From: Demequina sediminicola
GTDB lineage: Bacteria; Actinomycetota; Actinomycetes; Actinomycetales; Demequinaceae
Length of the DNA: 64,000 nucleotides
Reading direction: 5' to 3'
Assembly: GCF_000975055.1 (NCBI RefSeq)
Contig: NZ_BBRB01000006.1
Coordinates: 10,409-74,408 of the forward strand
The notes beneath the pieces were generated by a model. That model was not told where the DNA came from. It searched no databases and saw nothing but the letters and a program-made list of their open reading frames with translations. A program made the position numbers and the translations under genes. Shown one piece after another: positions 45,583 to 55,900 of the stretch; position 1 is the stretch's first letter, and each line of letters begins with the position of its first letter.

Positions 45583-48264
45583 GTGACTAACGAAGAGAAC
45601 CTCAGCTCCCCGGCCGAGCGATCCCTCGCACGACACGATGTCCCGGACCTTCTTCGGGACGATGTCCGCCACCTTGGCGGCCTTCTGGGTCGTGTCCTCG
45701 AGGAGTCCGGCGGTCCCGAACTCTTGGCTGATGTCGAGCGTGTCCGCGAGCTTACGATTCGCGCACACGATCTCGCCGGCGCCGAGGGTACTCGTGCTCT
45801 TCAAGAAGCAGAGGCCGTTGTCGAAGGCCTCACTCTTGAACGTGCGGAAGAGATCGCCCGTGCCTTCACCTGCTACTTCCACCTCGCGAATCTCGCGGAG
45901 GAACACCACCGTGTGCGCGTCCTGCGGGACCGCCAGGCTTCGGCGATGACAGAGGATGACTCCCTGTCTGAGGCCTTCGCCCAACTCGAGTCCGAACTGG
46001 GACGCGAAGAGGCCCTCCGTCGCGTCCAGGCGCTAGAGTTCCGGCCGGTGCTGACCGCGCACCCCACGGAGGCCCGCCGCCGTGCCGTGTCTGGAACCAT
46101 CCGGCGGATCTCGGACCTGCTCGAACAGCGAGACAACGATCACACCGGTGGAACGACCGGCGCGGAGAATGACCGCGCCCTGCTGGCAGAGATCGACACT
46201 CTGTGGCGGACATCGCTGATTCGCGCCCACAAGCCCACGGTCCTGGACGAAGTCCAATCCGCGCTGGCTGTCGTCGAATCAACCATGTTCGAGACCTTCC
46301 CCCGGGTGTATCGCCGACTCGACGACTTCCTGTTGGGAGACGACGCTGGTCGTGTTGAGCCACTGGCGCGCCCGTTCGTGTCCTTGGGCTCGTGGATCGG
46401 CGGAGACCGGGACGGAAACCCGAACGTCACGGCAGATGTCACCCGTGCAGCGGCGGCTCTCGCTGCCGAGCATGCGTTGACCCAGTTGGGTCGAGCTGCC
46501 ACTGTGGCGGCCAAAACTCTCACGTTGCACGAGCAGTCGACCCCTGCGTCGGCTGCTCTGCTGCAGCTGCGTCAGCGTCAAGGGCAGCTTGACGCTGACC
46601 TGAGCAACGAGGCCGAGACCGAATCGCCAGGCGAGCCGCACCGCGCAGCGCTGCTCTTCGTTGCGGCGCGTGTCGGAGCGACTCAGGCCCGCAACGCAGA
46701 CTTGCAATATGCGGAGCCTGAAGAGCTCGAAGCGGACCTCAAGGTCATCCAGGAGTCTTTGGTCGACTCAGGTGCCTCGAGGGCTGCATACGGCGCCTTG
46801 CAGCAGTTGCTGTGGCAGGTCCGTACCTTTGGCTTCCACCTTGCGGAGTTGGAAGTGCGTCAGCACTCCCAGGTGCACGCGGCGGCCTTGGCTGACATCG
46901 AAGCGCACGGCATCCACGGCGAACTCGAGGACAGTACGCGCGAGGTGCTGGACACGTATCGGGCTATCGGCGCGATTCAGCAGCGCTACGGCGTCCGCGC
47001 GGCCCGCCGCTACATCGTCTCGTTCACCCAGGCCCCAGAGCACCTCGCAGCGGTGTACACGCTCGCCGAGTACGCCTTCGGCGACGGAGACGCACCTATC
47101 ATCGACGCGGTACCGCTCTTCGAAACCTTCGATGACCTTGAGAACTCCGTCGACATTCTCGAGGCCATGATGACCAACCCGGTCGTGCAGCGCCGCCTCG
47201 AAGAAAACGGTCGCCGTATTGAGGTCATGCTGGGGTACTCGGACTCGTCCAAGGACGTCGGTCCCGTGGCTGCCACGTTGGCGTTGCACTCCGCTCAGGC
47301 GCGTATCGCCCAGTGGGCTGAGCGCCATGGCATCGCCCTGACGCTCTTCCACGGCCGTGGAGGCGCTCTGGGCCGTGGTGGCGGTCCTGCTAACCGCGCG
47401 GTGCTTGCACAGCCTGCAGGGTCCGTTGACGGGCGTTTCAAGCTCACTGAGCAGGGCGAGGTCATCCTTGCTCGCTATGGCGAGCCCACAATCGCTGAGC
47501 GACACATTGAGGAAGTCGCAGCGGCCACGCTGCTGCAGTCTGCTCCGTCGGTGGAGAAGCACAACACGGAGGCCACCGAACGGTTCGCGTCCTTGGCAGC
47601 ACGACTGGATGCCACATCGCGTGCACGGTTCCACGAACTTGTGCAGGCGGAAGGCTTCCCCCAGTGGTTTGCCCAGGTGACACCGCTGGAAGAGCTTGGT
47701 CTACTGCCGATCGGTTCACGCCCCGCGAAGCGCGGTCTCTCGGTCAACTCGCTTGATGACCTGCGTGCCATCCCGTGGGTGTTCTCGTGGAGCCAGGCTC
47801 GCATCAACCTTGCTGGTTGGTACGGGCTTGGAACGGCTCTCGCTGAATGCGGCGATGTCGAACTACTGCGCCAGGCGTACGCCGAGTGGCCGCTGTTCTC
47901 CACCCTGCTGGACAACATCGAGATGTCGCTGGCAAAGACGGATGAACTCCTCGCCAGCCGCTATCTTGCCCTCGGTGACCGTGATGACCTCGCGGAATTG
48001 GTCCTTGAAGAGATGCGCCTGACTCGCGAGTGGGTCTTGAAGGTCACCGGGAGTGAGTACCCGTTGGCACAGCGTCGGGTGTTGGGCCGAGCCGTGCAGT
48101 TGCGTGCCCCGTACGTTGACGCCCTGTCCCTGATTCAGGTGCGCGTGCTCTCGGTCCTTCGCCGTGAGGGGCAGGACATCGACCCCGAGGAGCAGGCCGC
48201 GCTGCGCAAGGTGTTGCTTCTGACCGTCAACGGGGTGTCGGCCGGACTGCAGAACACCGGTTGA
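45583..48264 (+). CDS. ppc: Phosphoenolpyruvate carboxylase
   Basis: Anaplerotic enzyme making oxaloacetate from PEP and bicarbonate, 893 residues. Motifs: the catalytic-His segment LTAHPTEARRRAV, GGDRDGNPNVT, MLGYSDSSKDVGPVA, the glycine loop FHGRGGALGRGGGP, and the C-terminal QNTG end. GTG 45583 is preferred to ATG 45577 because TACCCT ends 7 nt before the GTG, while the ATG would start within 1 nt of it. The family is allosterically regulated. Confidence 0.95.
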   Translation: MTNEENLSSPAERSLARHDVPDLLRDDVRHLGGLLGRVLEESGGPELLADVERVRELTIRAHDLAGAEGTRALQEAEAVVEGLTLERAEEIARAFTCYFHLANLAEEHHRVRVLRDRQASAMTEDDSLSEAFAQLESELGREEALRRVQALEFRPVLTAHPTEARRRAVSGTIRRISDLLEQRDNDHTGGTTGAENDRALLAEIDTLWRTSLIRAHKPTVLDEVQSALAVVESTMFETFPRVYRRLDDFLLGDDAGRVEPLARPFVSLGSWIGGDRDGNPNVTADVTRAAAALAAEHALTQLGRAATVAAKTLTLHEQSTPASAALLQLRQRQGQLDADLSNEAETESPGEPHRAALLFVAARVGATQARNADLQYAEPEELEADLKVIQESLVDSGASRAAYGALQQLLWQVRTFGFHLAELEVRQHSQVHAAALADIEAHGIHGELEDSTREVLDTYRAIGAIQQRYGVRAARRYIVSFTQAPEHLAAVYTLAEYAFGDGDAPIIDAVPLFETFDDLENSVDILEAMMTNPVVQRRLEENGRRIEVMLGYSDSSKDVGPVAATLALHSAQARIAQWAERHGIALTLFHGRGGALGRGGGPANRAVLAQPAGSVDGRFKLTEQGEVILARYGEPTIAERHIEEVAAATLLQSAPSVEKHNTEATERFASLAARLDATSRARFHELVQAEGFPQWFAQVTPLEELGLLPIGSRPAKRGLSVNSLDDLRAIPWVFSWSQARINLAGWYGLGTALAECGDVELLRQAYAEWPLFSTLLDNIEMSLAKTDELLASRYLALGDRDDLAELVLEEMRLTREWVLKVTGSEYPLAQRRVLGRAVQLRAPYVDALSLIQVRVLSVLRREGQDIDPEEQAALRKVLLLTVNGVSAGLQNTG

Positions 48265-48300
48265 TCGACGTGTGACCCTGTGAGACCCGTTGAGGTCCTT

Positions 48301-48345
48301 CGCGAGGGGCTGGCTGCTCGAGTGCTGAGTGGTTAGCCCCTCGCG
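48301..48345. terminator. Hairpin between ppc and the GNAT gene
   Basis: 11-bp stem CGCGAGGGGCT/AGCCCCTCGCG with a 23-nt loop, between two convergent genes. The large loop makes it less certain than the other terminators. Confidence 0.55.
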
Positions 48346-48351
48346 GCGTCT

Positions 48352-48771
48352 CTAGCCGAGTGGTGTGCCAGGTGGAAGTTCCCACGCGCGGGTATTGCGT
48401 TCGTACCCTATCCGGGGGTAATACTCGGACGCGGCGGGTGCTGCCGATAGCTTGAGCTTGCAACGAGGCCCGAGGTGCCCGACAAGTTCTTTCTGCAGGC
48501 GCAGGCCAAGACCTTGGCGCTGCAGCGATGCGTCAACCGCCAAGTCCGCGAGATAGCAATGCAGATGGAAATCGGTGATGGCGCGAGCTGCTCCGACGAG
48601 TACGCCGTGAGGTGTGCGGCCGGTGATGATCAGTGACGAGTGGTCGAGAGCGGCCTCAATGAGCGCGGGGTCGTCGACGGGGCGCCTGCGCGCGAGTGTC
48701 GAGCGCTCGAGCAGGTCGATGTACTCGTCCACCGGGACAGCGGCAGCACGCGCGACGACGACCTCGGTCAT
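48352..48771 (-). CDS. GNAT-family acetyltransferase
   Basis: A 139-residue GNAT protein. Acetyl-CoA-binding segment: DLAVDASLQRQGLGLRLQKEL (Q-R-Q-G-L-G); C-terminal AAPAASEYYPRIGYERN with the usual Tyr before the last strand. It starts 4 nt after the parC stop on the same strand and may be co-transcribed with it. The substrate is unknown. Confidence 0.88.
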   Translation of the reverse strand: MTEVVVARAAAVPVDEYIDLLERSTLARRRPVDDPALIEAALDHSSLIITGRTPHGVLVGAARAITDFHLHCYLADLAVDASLQRQGLGLRLQKELVGHLGPRCKLKLSAAPAASEYYPRIGYERNTRAWELPPGTPLG

Positions 48772-48775
48772 TCTT

Positions 48776-51217
48776 CTAGCCGATGCCCATCACCGGGGTC
48801 GACAGTGCGCTACCTGACCCGTCGCGTCGGCCGAACTCTTCCGGCAACGCGACTTCTTGGCCCGCGCCGGAAACTGCACGGGGTGGTGCGACCCCCACCC
48901 ACGCCATCGATAGTGCATCTTCACCGCGCAAGAAGCGATGCGCCCGGACCCCGCCCGTTGCCCGGCCCTTTGAGGGGTACTCGCTGAACGGTGTGACCTT
49001 GGCTGAGCCCGGCACAGTGCCGGGGAGGGCCGATGACGAGCCTGCAATGGTCACGACGAGCGAGTTCTCTGGATCGTCGACGACACCGAAATACACGGCG
49101 GACACGCCGTCGGGCATCTTGATGCCCGCGACGCCGCCGCCGGTTCGGCCCTGTGGCCGTGCGGACTTCTCATTGGCCTCGAAGTGCAGGAGCGCGGCTT
49201 GATCGGTGATGAAGACGAGCTCCGTCCCGTCGGGCGCGGGCGCGGCTCCAATGACGGCATCGCCGTCTTTGAGTGAGATGACTTCCCACGAGTCTTTGTT
49301 GGGTGCTGGCTCTGGCTTCACGCGCTTGACGACGCCTTGTGCCGTCCCGAGAGCGAGCGGGGTCTGTGAATCGAGTGGGACGATGCCAAGAGGGTGTTCG
49401 TCGCGCTCAAGGGTGACCAACTCCGCGAGCGGTGAACCTCCTCCGAGAGAAGGGGGTTCGCTCGTGGACGCGAGGGTCGGGATATCGAGGACGGACAAGC
49501 GGACGATGCGTCCCGCTGATGTCACGACGCCGATGTCTGCGCGCGCAGATGTGCTGATCGCCGAGCGGAGCGCATCGTGGGAACTGCGCCGGCCCTCCCG
49601 TACAGGAGGTTCGCTGTCGGCTGTACGTGCGACGAGCCCCGTCGTGGACAGCATCGCGTAGCAGGGGGAGTCCTCAATCTCCAAAGGTGCAGCCGTAGAT
49701 TTGCCTTTGGAACCGGGGATGGTCGCGGCGGACGTCACGGCACCGGCATCGGCGAGCAGAATCGTGCGCCGAGGAGTGCCATACTCTGCCGCGACCGCAT
49801 CCATTTCAGAAGCGACGACGGCGTGTAGTGCGGCGGCAGAACCGAGGATCTCCTCCAACTCAGCGATCTCTGCCAGCAACTTGGCCTTTTCGGTCTCAAG
49901 CTCGACGCGAGAGAACTTCGTCAGGCGTCGCAGTCGTAGTTCGAGAATGTACTCGGCTTGAATCTCGGACAGGTCAAAGGCAGTGCGGAGCCGGTCGCGT
50001 GCCTCCGTCGAGTCCTCGGAGGAGCGAATGATGTGAATGACATCGTCAATATCCAGGATCGCGATGAGGAGTCCATCAACCAGGTGCAGGCGGTCCTTGC
50101 GCGCGGTGAGGCGGTACTGGCTCCGGCGGCGAGTCACATCGACGCGGTGGTCGACCCACACGCGCAACATCTCTTTCAAACCTAGAGTGAGTGGCTGCCC
50201 ATTGACGAGCGCCACATTGTTCATGGAGAAGTTTTCTTCGAGGGGAGTGACCTTGTAGAGGCGTTCTAGTACTGCCTCGGCGTTGAACCCATTCTTGACC
50301 TCGATGACGAGCCGCAAACCGTGGTGGCGGTCAGTCAGATCGGTGACCGCAGTCACACCTTGAAGTTTCTTCGCGGAGACTGCGTCTTTTATCTTCTCGA
50401 TGACGCGTTCGGGGCCAACCAAGTAGGGGAGTTCGGTCACGACGATGCCTTGGCGGCGCGGGGTGACTTTTTCGATGCGCGTCGTGGCACGGGTGACGAA
50501 CTTGCCACGCCCTGTGGCGTACGCCTCGCGGACACCGTCGAGTCCAACGATCTTGCCGCCACCGGGGAGGTCTGGGCCGGGAACGAAGCGCATCAACTCT
50601 TCTAGTTCGGCTTCAGGGTTGTCGAGGAGGTGGCGTGCAGCGGAGATGACCTCGATGAGGTTGTGGGGAGCCATGTTGGTAGCCATGCCCACAGCAATGC
50701 CTGAGGCGCCGTTGACAAGGAGATTCGGGAATGCGGCAGGCAACACCTCGGGCTGGCGAAGCTTGTTGTCGTAGTTGGGCACAGTGTCGACCACGTCTTC
50801 GGACAAATCCGCGACCATGGCCATCGATGCCGTTGCCAATCGTGCCTCGGTGTAACGCGAAGCAGCTGGCCCGTCATCGAGGGAACCAAAGTTTCCGTGG
50901 CCATCAACGAGCGGCAGACGCAGCGAGAACGACTGGGCCATACGCACCAACGCGTCATAGATCGCCGAGTCTCCGTGCGGATGGTACTTACCCATCACTT
51001 CACCGACAACGCGTGATGACTTCACATGCGCGCGCTCAGGACGCAGCCCCATGTCCGTCATCGAATAGACGATGCGGCGCTGGACTGGCTTAAGTCCGTC
51101 CCGGGCGTCGGGCAGAGCGCGGGAGTAGATCACGGAGTACGCGTACTCCAGGAACGACGTCTCCATTTCGGAGGCGACGTCGATATCGATGATCTGTCCG
51201 TCGGGCGCGTCGGCCAT
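48776..51217 (-). CDS. parC: DNA topoisomerase IV subunit A (GyrA-like)
   Basis: DNA-cleaving subunit of the type IIA topoisomerase, 813 residues. The catalytic Tyr122 is in [11 protein letters not shown]; the quinolone-region equivalent [12 protein letters not shown] lies at about 79-90. A coiled-coil stretch ([21 protein letters not shown]) and a C-terminal beta-propeller region follow; I do not see the seven-residue GyrA box, which supports ParC over GyrA. The start ATG 51217 has GAGGAG 5 nt upstream; the frame opens to 51352 without homology-like sequence. It pairs with parE. Confidence 0.92.
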   Translation of the reverse strand: MADAPDGQIIDIDVASEMETSFLEYAYSVIYSRALPDARDGLKPVQRRIVYSMTDMGLRPERAHVKSSRVVGEVMGKYHPHGDSAIYDALVRMAQSFSLRLPLVDGHGNFGSLDDGPAASRYTEARLATASMAMVADLSEDVVDTVPNYDNKLRQPEVLPAAFPNLLVNGASGIAVGMATNMAPHNLIEVISAARHLLDNPEAELEELMRFVPGPDLPGGGKIVGLDGVREAYATGRGKFVTRATTRIEKVTPRRQGIVVTELPYLVGPERVIEKIKDAVSAKKLQGVTAVTDLTDRHHGLRLVIEVKNGFNAEAVLERLYKVTPLEENFSMNNVALVNGQPLTLGLKEMLRVWVDHRVDVTRRRSQYRLTARKDRLHLVDGLLIAILDIDDVIHIIRSSEDSTEARDRLRTAFDLSEIQAEYILELRLRRLTKFSRVELETEKAKLLAEIAELEEILGSAAALHAVVASEMDAVAAEYGTPRRTILLADAGAVTSAATIPGSKGKSTAAPLEIEDSPCYAMLSTTGLVARTADSEPPVREGRRSSHDALRSAISTSARADIGVVTSAGRIVRLSVLDIPTLASTSEPPSLGGGSPLAELVTLERDEHPLGIVPLDSQTPLALGTAQGVVKRVKPEPAPNKDSWEVISLKDGDAVIGAAPAPDGTELVFITDQAALLHFEANEKSARPQGRTGGGVAGIKMPDGVSAVYFGVVDDPENSLVVTIAGSSSALPGTVPGSAKVTPFSEYPSKGRATGGVRAHRFLRGEDALSMAWVGVAPPRAVSGAGQEVALPEEFGRRDGSGSALSTPVMGIG

Positions 51218-51341
51218 GTGACTCCTCAGCAAGGTCTGTAGACAAGATGACTGTGGGTATTCTGCCTTGTTCACGGCCCGCGGCACCTCATGCCACGCGG
51301 CGTAGGTGGAGACGGTCGCCGTGAAGTGGAACAATACCCGC

Positions 51342-51908
51342 ATGTCAGACACGCTCGATCAGGCCGTAGCCGTCGCAGGATACTACCCGGCGCTAGCCAA
51401 CAGTGTCGTGCGCCGCGCGTTGGCGGACGAACCAGTGGTGGCGCACTTTGTGCACGCCGAAACCACTTTCGATGAGCGCGAGGTTCGTCGTCACATGACG
51501 GTCTTGGTCCTCACGGAGACCAGGTTGCTGCGCATGCACATCGACGACGGCGCAGGTCACGCAGCGGGCGGTACCCATGAGGCATCAGCGACTGTCGAGA
51601 CCGCCTTGCTGAAGTCCGTGACCAACATCGCCATGACCCATGTCGTGCATCACCCCGAGAACTTCGCTGAGGGTGATGCTCCCCACGAACTCGCACTTGC
51701 TGTGGGGTGGGGGATTCACTCTCGGATCGAACTGGAGCCAGCGACGTGCGGCGATCCCAACTGTGAAGGCGACCACGGCTATTCGGGAGGCATTACAGGC
51801 GACGACACCCTGGTACGCGTGAGCGCGATTGCTGACGGGGCAGACACAGTCCGTGCACTCGAGGACTTCGCGGCACAGGTGCAGCGCGCTGTCGGCCGCT
51901 GGTCGTGA
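51342..51908 (+). CDS. DUF5998 family protein
   Basis: A 188-residue soluble actinobacterial protein of the DUF5998 type. It contains [26 protein letters not shown] near residues 35-60 (seen in two parts), a Cys-x4-Cys pair ([16 protein letters not shown]), and a C-terminal helix ending [11 protein letters not shown]. Its stop overlaps the GTG of the phosphodiesterase gene (GTGA), so the two are translationally coupled. Function unknown. Confidence 0.75.
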   Translation: MSDTLDQAVAVAGYYPALANSVVRRALADEPVVAHFVHAETTFDEREVRRHMTVLVLTETRLLRMHIDDGAGHAAGGTHEASATVETALLKSVTNIAMTHVVHHPENFAEGDAPHELALAVGWGIHSRIELEPATCGDPNCEGDHGYSGGITGDDTLVRVSAIADGADTVRALEDFAAQVQRAVGRWS

Positions 51909-53074
51909 CGTTCACCGAGCGGCTCGCCGCGGCCGGTCTTGTCCTTCCTGACTATGGAGGGCGAGAGCTTGGTGCGGTGCTTCCTGCAGCGCTGTCTGCC
52001 GTGGGCGCAAGCGAAGCCGTGACATCGCGGGACGCAACTGCGGATCAGCGCCGTCTAGGGGTTCCGGACGCCTCCCATGTGGTCGTGGTGTTGCTCGATG
52101 GACTGGGGCATCATCTCCTCAAGTCTCGGCGCGGCCACGCCCCATTTCTGAGGTCCATCGACCAAGGCTTCATTTCCACGGGCTACCCGTCGACTACCGC
52201 ATCGGCTCTTGCGCTCTTGGGGACGGGCCAGCCATCGGGACGCACCGGGATGCTCGGGTATACGGTTCGGAACCCACGCACCGGAACGCTCGCAAATCTT
52301 GTGTCGTGGGAGGGCGCCTTTGAGCCAAGGCAATGGCAGCCGATGCCGGGGTTGCTTCACGAAGCAGCTTCAGCCGGGGTCTCCGTCACCACATTGGGCA
52401 AACGGCGCTTTGCTGGCTCAGGTCTCACCCAAGCCGCATTGAGTGGTGGCACATTTGTGGGCGGCGAGACGCTCTCCGAGCGGATCGACGGAGCCCTAGT
52501 CGCAGCGCGACGTCCGGGGGTCTCCTACTGCTATTGGGGCGAGATCGATGCGGCTGGCCACAAGCATGGTTGGCAAAGCAATGAGTGGGTCGCTGCGCTG
52601 GAGGACGCAGATCGCGAACTCGCGATGCTCGCGAGGGGCCTTCCGCGCAAGGCCACCATGGTGGTGACTGCAGATCACGGCATGGTAGACGTGACCGGTG
52701 CTCCGCGCTGGGACGCTGGAACGGACCCCGTCCTGCTTGAGGATGTGGAACTCACTGCGGGGGAGCCACGCGCTTTGCACCTTCATGTCAGCCGCGACGC
52801 CGACCCCACGGCTGTCGCCGCCCGGTGGCAGGAACATCTTGGTGGCCATGCAGCAGTGGCGACGCGTGAGGAAGCTGCGAGTGCCGGCCTCTTTGGCCAC
52901 ATCGATGAGGCCATCGCAGACCGCGTGGGGGATGTGGTGGTGGCAATGGCTGAACGGTCTACTGTCGTTGACTCGCGCACACAGTCACCCGCATCGATGG
53001 CCCTTGTGGGAGTGCACGGGTCCCTCACACGGATGGAGCGCGACGTGCCCTTGCTGATCGCTAGTGGGTCCTAG
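51905..53074 (+). CDS. Alkaline phosphatase superfamily phosphodiesterase
   Basis: A 389-residue type I phosphodiesterase/nucleotide pyrophosphatase-like enzyme with two metal sites: LLDGLG (first Asp), the Thr nucleophile in GYPSTTASALALLGTG, GEIDAAGHKHG, TADHGMVDV, and a final His in VGVHGS. No signal peptide or membrane anchor is evident, so it is probably cytosolic. GTG 51905 overlaps the DUF5998 stop. The natural substrate is unknown. Confidence 0.85.
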   Translation: MTFTERLAAAGLVLPDYGGRELGAVLPAALSAVGASEAVTSRDATADQRRLGVPDASHVVVVLLDGLGHHLLKSRRGHAPFLRSIDQGFISTGYPSTTASALALLGTGQPSGRTGMLGYTVRNPRTGTLANLVSWEGAFEPRQWQPMPGLLHEAASAGVSVTTLGKRRFAGSGLTQAALSGGTFVGGETLSERIDGALVAARRPGVSYCYWGEIDAAGHKHGWQSNEWVAALEDADRELAMLARGLPRKATMVVTADHGMVDVTGAPRWDAGTDPVLLEDVELTAGEPRALHLHVSRDADPTAVAARWQEHLGGHAAVATREEAASAGLFGHIDEAIADRVGDVVVAMAERSTVVDSRTQSPASMALVGVHGSLTRMERDVPLLIASGS

Positions 53075-53085
53075 CGCTCGGGTTC

Positions 53086-54123
53086 TTACTCGTTCTTGGC
53101 TCCAAAAACGATCTCGTCCCAACTGGGCACGGAACTGCGGCCCCGCCGAGGCTTCTTGGGCTCTGGCTCTGAGGGCTCCGGTGATGCTTGGGTGGCCTCG
53201 GCCTCAGGAGCGCTGGGAGCAGAGGCTCCGCGGTGGGAGCCTGCAGGGTGGCGAGGGTTGGGTGAAGGTGCCGTGAATCCGACATCGGCCTGGCGCTGAC
53301 GCTTGACCGCCGGGCCAAAGCCCTCGAAACCGCCGTCTTCGTCGTCTTCCTCGACAACATCCTCAGGTTCAACCACATCGCGAGTCCCGCGTCGTGTCTG
53401 TAGGTCGTCTAACAGCAACTCCGTTTGAGTGGGCTCGGCAACACGGGGTACCGCACCTGTTGCAGGAGTCGCAGGGCGTACCGCTTCGAGTGGCGCCTCG
53501 GCAACCTGACGTTCCTTGACAGCGCTGAGGTGGCGCTTGGGGATTGGTACATCAAGCAGTTCCGTCTCGGTCAGCCAACGCGACTCGTCATCCTGAGCGG
53601 ACAGCGTGTGTGCGTGGTGATCGTACGTCCACTCGGCGCGCACCGTTCGCCCATCGACGGTGAAGTCGACGGCAACGGTCCAGGGCGATTCAGGCTGGCG
53701 CCAGGCATCCCACCTGACCGATTCTGGCGCGACTCCACGGCCTGCGAGGCGGTCCATGACGAGGTCGCCAAGGATGGGGGAATCAGCGTCACGGCCGATC
53801 TTTGTGGACTGAGCCTGCTGGCCAATGTAGAACCGCTCGGCAAGGACAGGCGCTTCATAGCGGGTGAAGAGGTCGATGGACTGGCCGGTGAGCTCCGCTA
53901 GCTCCGCCGCGTTAAGGCCACCACGGATCCGCTGCTGGATCTCGCGAGGCGTGAGGGTAGCGTCCGCGGGCTCATCTGAATCTGAGGGACGGCGTGGGCG
54001 CACGGTTGCCGCTGCACGCCGAAGATCGTCGGTGAGTTCGAGTTCAAACTCGGTACCGGACTCATCGGCGACGATCAGGTGCTCGCCATCGTCAGCCGGC
54101 CGCACAAGGGATAGTCGCTTCAT
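53086..54123 (-). CDS. sepH: Cell division protein SepH
   Basis: Actinobacterial SepH (DUF3071) of 345 residues, which in Streptomyces interacts with FtsZ and promotes Z-ring assembly. The N-terminal domain is diagnostic: MKRLSLVRPADDGEHLI, then EFELELTDDLRRA and TPREIQQRIRGGLNAAELA with a helix-turn-helix-like segment. The C-terminal half is low-complexity and ends in a basic PKKPRRGRSSVPSWDEIVFG motif typical of the family. ATG 54123 gives the canonical start. Neighbours match the Streptomyces order. Confidence 0.92.
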   Translation of the reverse strand: MKRLSLVRPADDGEHLIVADESGTEFELELTDDLRRAAATVRPRRPSDSDEPADATLTPREIQQRIRGGLNAAELAELTGQSIDLFTRYEAPVLAERFYIGQQAQSTKIGRDADSPILGDLVMDRLAGRGVAPESVRWDAWRQPESPWTVAVDFTVDGRTVRAEWTYDHHAHTLSAQDDESRWLTETELLDVPIPKRHLSAVKERQVAEAPLEAVRPATPATGAVPRVAEPTQTELLLDDLQTRRGTRDVVEPEDVVEEDDEDGGFEGFGPAVKRQRQADVGFTAPSPNPRHPAGSHRGASAPSAPEAEATQASPEPSEPEPKKPRRGRSSVPSWDEIVFGAKNE

Positions 54124-54204
54124 GGCTTCAGGTTGCCACGCCAATAGCAGATATGTGGGCACGCCACGCGGCCGTGTCGTACTGGGCTCGGGCAGTATGG
54201 ACTC

Positions 54205-55029
54205 ATGTCTACTCCTGACGACCTGTTGCCGATCGCTCAGACCGTGGCGCGAGAGGCAGGGGAGTTCATCATCAGCATGCGCGACAAGGCCGAAGTCACC
54301 GCGACCAAGTCCTCCGAGGTGGACATCGTCACTCAGGTGGATGTCGCCTCGGAGCGCTTGATCCGACAGCGATTGAGTGAGTTGCGTCCTGATGACGGCG
54401 TCGTGGGAGAGGAAGGTGAGTCCTCGTCGGGCACGTCAGGCATCACGTGGATCATCGACCCGATTGACGGCACTGTGAACTATCTCTACGGCATCGATCA
54501 GTTTGCCGTGTCCGTTGCGGCCGTCAGCGGTGTTCCTGCTTCCTCGTCATGGCAATTGGAGGCGGGCGCAGTGTACGACGGATCGTCGACGTTGTGGTCC
54601 GCAGCGCGTGGTCGGGGAGCGCGAAGGAACGATGCCGTTCTCAAGGTAGGAGTTCGGCCTGCGCTCTCTGGGGCTCTGGTCGCCACGGGATTCCAATACG
54701 AATCTCATCGCCGCGCAGTGCAGGGCGCGATCGTCGCTGAACTCTTACCGCAGGTTCGTGACATCAGGCGTTTTGGGTCAGCGGCAGTCGATCTGTGTTT
54801 CTCGGCAGCGGGCGTGATTGATGCGTACTACGAGCAGGGACTGCACGCCTGGGACTTCGCCGCTGGAGCCCTGATCGCGCAGGAAGCAGGCATGATGGTG
54901 GCCGGATACGACGGAGAGCGCGCCGATGAGAGGCTTGTGATCGCTGCCCATCCGGAGCGATGGGACGAGCTTCACACGGCTTTGCGACGTGCCGGAATGG
55001 CACCCACCTGGGAACTCGCCACGCCGTAG
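54205..55029 (+). CDS. suhB: Inositol monophosphatase family protein
   Basis: Mg2+-dependent phosphatase of 274 residues acting on inositol phosphates or related sugar phosphates. Motifs: GEEGESS (Glu), WIIDPIDGTVNYLYG (metal Asp residues), and the C-terminal HAWDFAAGALIAQEAG. A CAGTAT hexamer lies 6 nt before ATG 54205. It is divergent from sepH. The substrate is not determinable by eye. Confidence 0.9.
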   Translation: MSTPDDLLPIAQTVAREAGEFIISMRDKAEVTATKSSEVDIVTQVDVASERLIRQRLSELRPDDGVVGEEGESSSGTSGITWIIDPIDGTVNYLYGIDQFAVSVAAVSGVPASSSWQLEAGAVYDGSSTLWSAARGRGARRNDAVLKVGVRPALSGALVATGFQYESHRRAVQGAIVAELLPQVRDIRRFGSAAVDLCFSAAGVIDAYYEQGLHAWDFAAGALIAQEAGMMVAGYDGERADERLVIAAHPERWDELHTALRRAGMAPTWELATP

Positions 55030-55140
55030 AGTCGCGCCGCGCAGATTTTTGGGGCAGAATGCGTGCGCTCGAGGGAACAAAAATGGCTTCCCCGACATTG
55101 TGTAGACGCAGGGTAGACGCGTGAAGGGAACAACCGCCTG

Positions 55141-55440
55141 ATGGCAACTGATTACGACGCACCTCGAAAGACCGACGATGAGATCTCAGCTGACTCCATT
55201 GAGGAGCTGAAGGCACGCCGCAATGACAAGACCTCGGGCGTGGTCGACGAGGACGAGACTGAAGCTGCTGAGGGCTTCGAGTTGCCTGGAGCTGACCTCT
55301 CGGGCGAGGAACTCTCGGTGCGTGTGCTGCCTGCTCAGCAGGACGAGTTCACATGCATGTCTTGCTTCCTCGTGCACCACCGCAGCCAGCTCGCAGAGTT
55401 CAAGGGCGATCAGCCCATTTGCTCTGAGTGCGCTTCTTAA
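55141..55440 (+). CDS. DUF4193 zinc-ribbon-like protein
   Basis: A 99-residue actinobacterial DUF4193 protein. The first half is acidic (KTSGVVDEDETEAAEGFELP) and the second has four cysteines in two pairs (FTCMSCFLVHH and PICSECAS), forming a likely zinc ribbon. TAGAC elements precede the start; a GGGAA lies 9 nt upstream. It heads the dut-DUF3710-OB-DUF3159 run. Function unknown. Confidence 0.88.
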   Translation: MATDYDAPRKTDDEISADSIEELKARRNDKTSGVVDEDETEAAEGFELPGADLSGEELSVRVLPAQQDEFTCMSCFLVHHRSQLAEFKGDQPICSECAS

Positions 55441-55453
55441 GCCCCAGTAGTTC

Positions 55454-55900
55454 ATGAGCGGCGTCGAGATCCTTGTTGAAACGACGAGTCCTGACGTCCC
55501 CATGCCCGCATATGCCCATCCAGGTGATGCGGGCGCAGATCTGACGACCCGCGTGGACGTGGAACTTGCTCCGGGCCAGCGCTCGACCGTACCGACGGGT
55601 GTCAAGATCGCGTTGCCCGACGGCTACGTCGCTTTGGTCCACCCACGCTCTGGACTTGCGGCGAAGCACGGTGTGACTGTCGTGAATGCTCCAGGAACGG
55701 TCGATGCGGGCTACCGTGGAGAGATTCGCGTGACGCTGCTGAACACCGATGCGACTGAGACGGTTCGGCTGAGTGTGGGAGACCGCATCGCACAATTGGT
55801 GATCCAGCAAGTCGAACGGGCAGCATTCGTGAGCGTTGAGAGCCTTCCGGACTCTGTCCGCGGTGATGGTGGATTTGGGTCGACAGGATTGGGAGCATGA
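55454..55900 (+). CDS. dut: dUTP diphosphatase
   Basis: Trimeric dUTPase of 148 residues that removes dUTP and supplies dUMP. All five motifs are present in order: AHPGDAGADL, LVHPRSGLAAKHG, VNAPGTVDAGYRGEI, VGDRIAQLVI, and the C-terminal RGDGGFGSTG. It begins 13 nt after DUF4193, and its stop overlaps DUF3710 (ATGA). Confidence 0.96.
   Translation: MSGVEILVETTSPDVPMPAYAHPGDAGADLTTRVDVELAPGQRSTVPTGVKIALPDGYVALVHPRSGLAAKHGVTVVNAPGTVDAGYRGEIRVTLLNTDATETVRLSVGDRIAQLVIQQVERAAFVSVESLPDSVRGDGGFGSTGLGA

Noticed and set aside
46768-47634. Open frames antisense to ppc
   Set aside because: High GC third positions keep antisense frames open; the ppc motifs are continuous on the plus strand.
55074-55099. 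GGAAC upstream of DUF4193 as another SigR-type promoter
   Set aside because: At 18 nt spacing the downstream triplet is ATT, not GTT.
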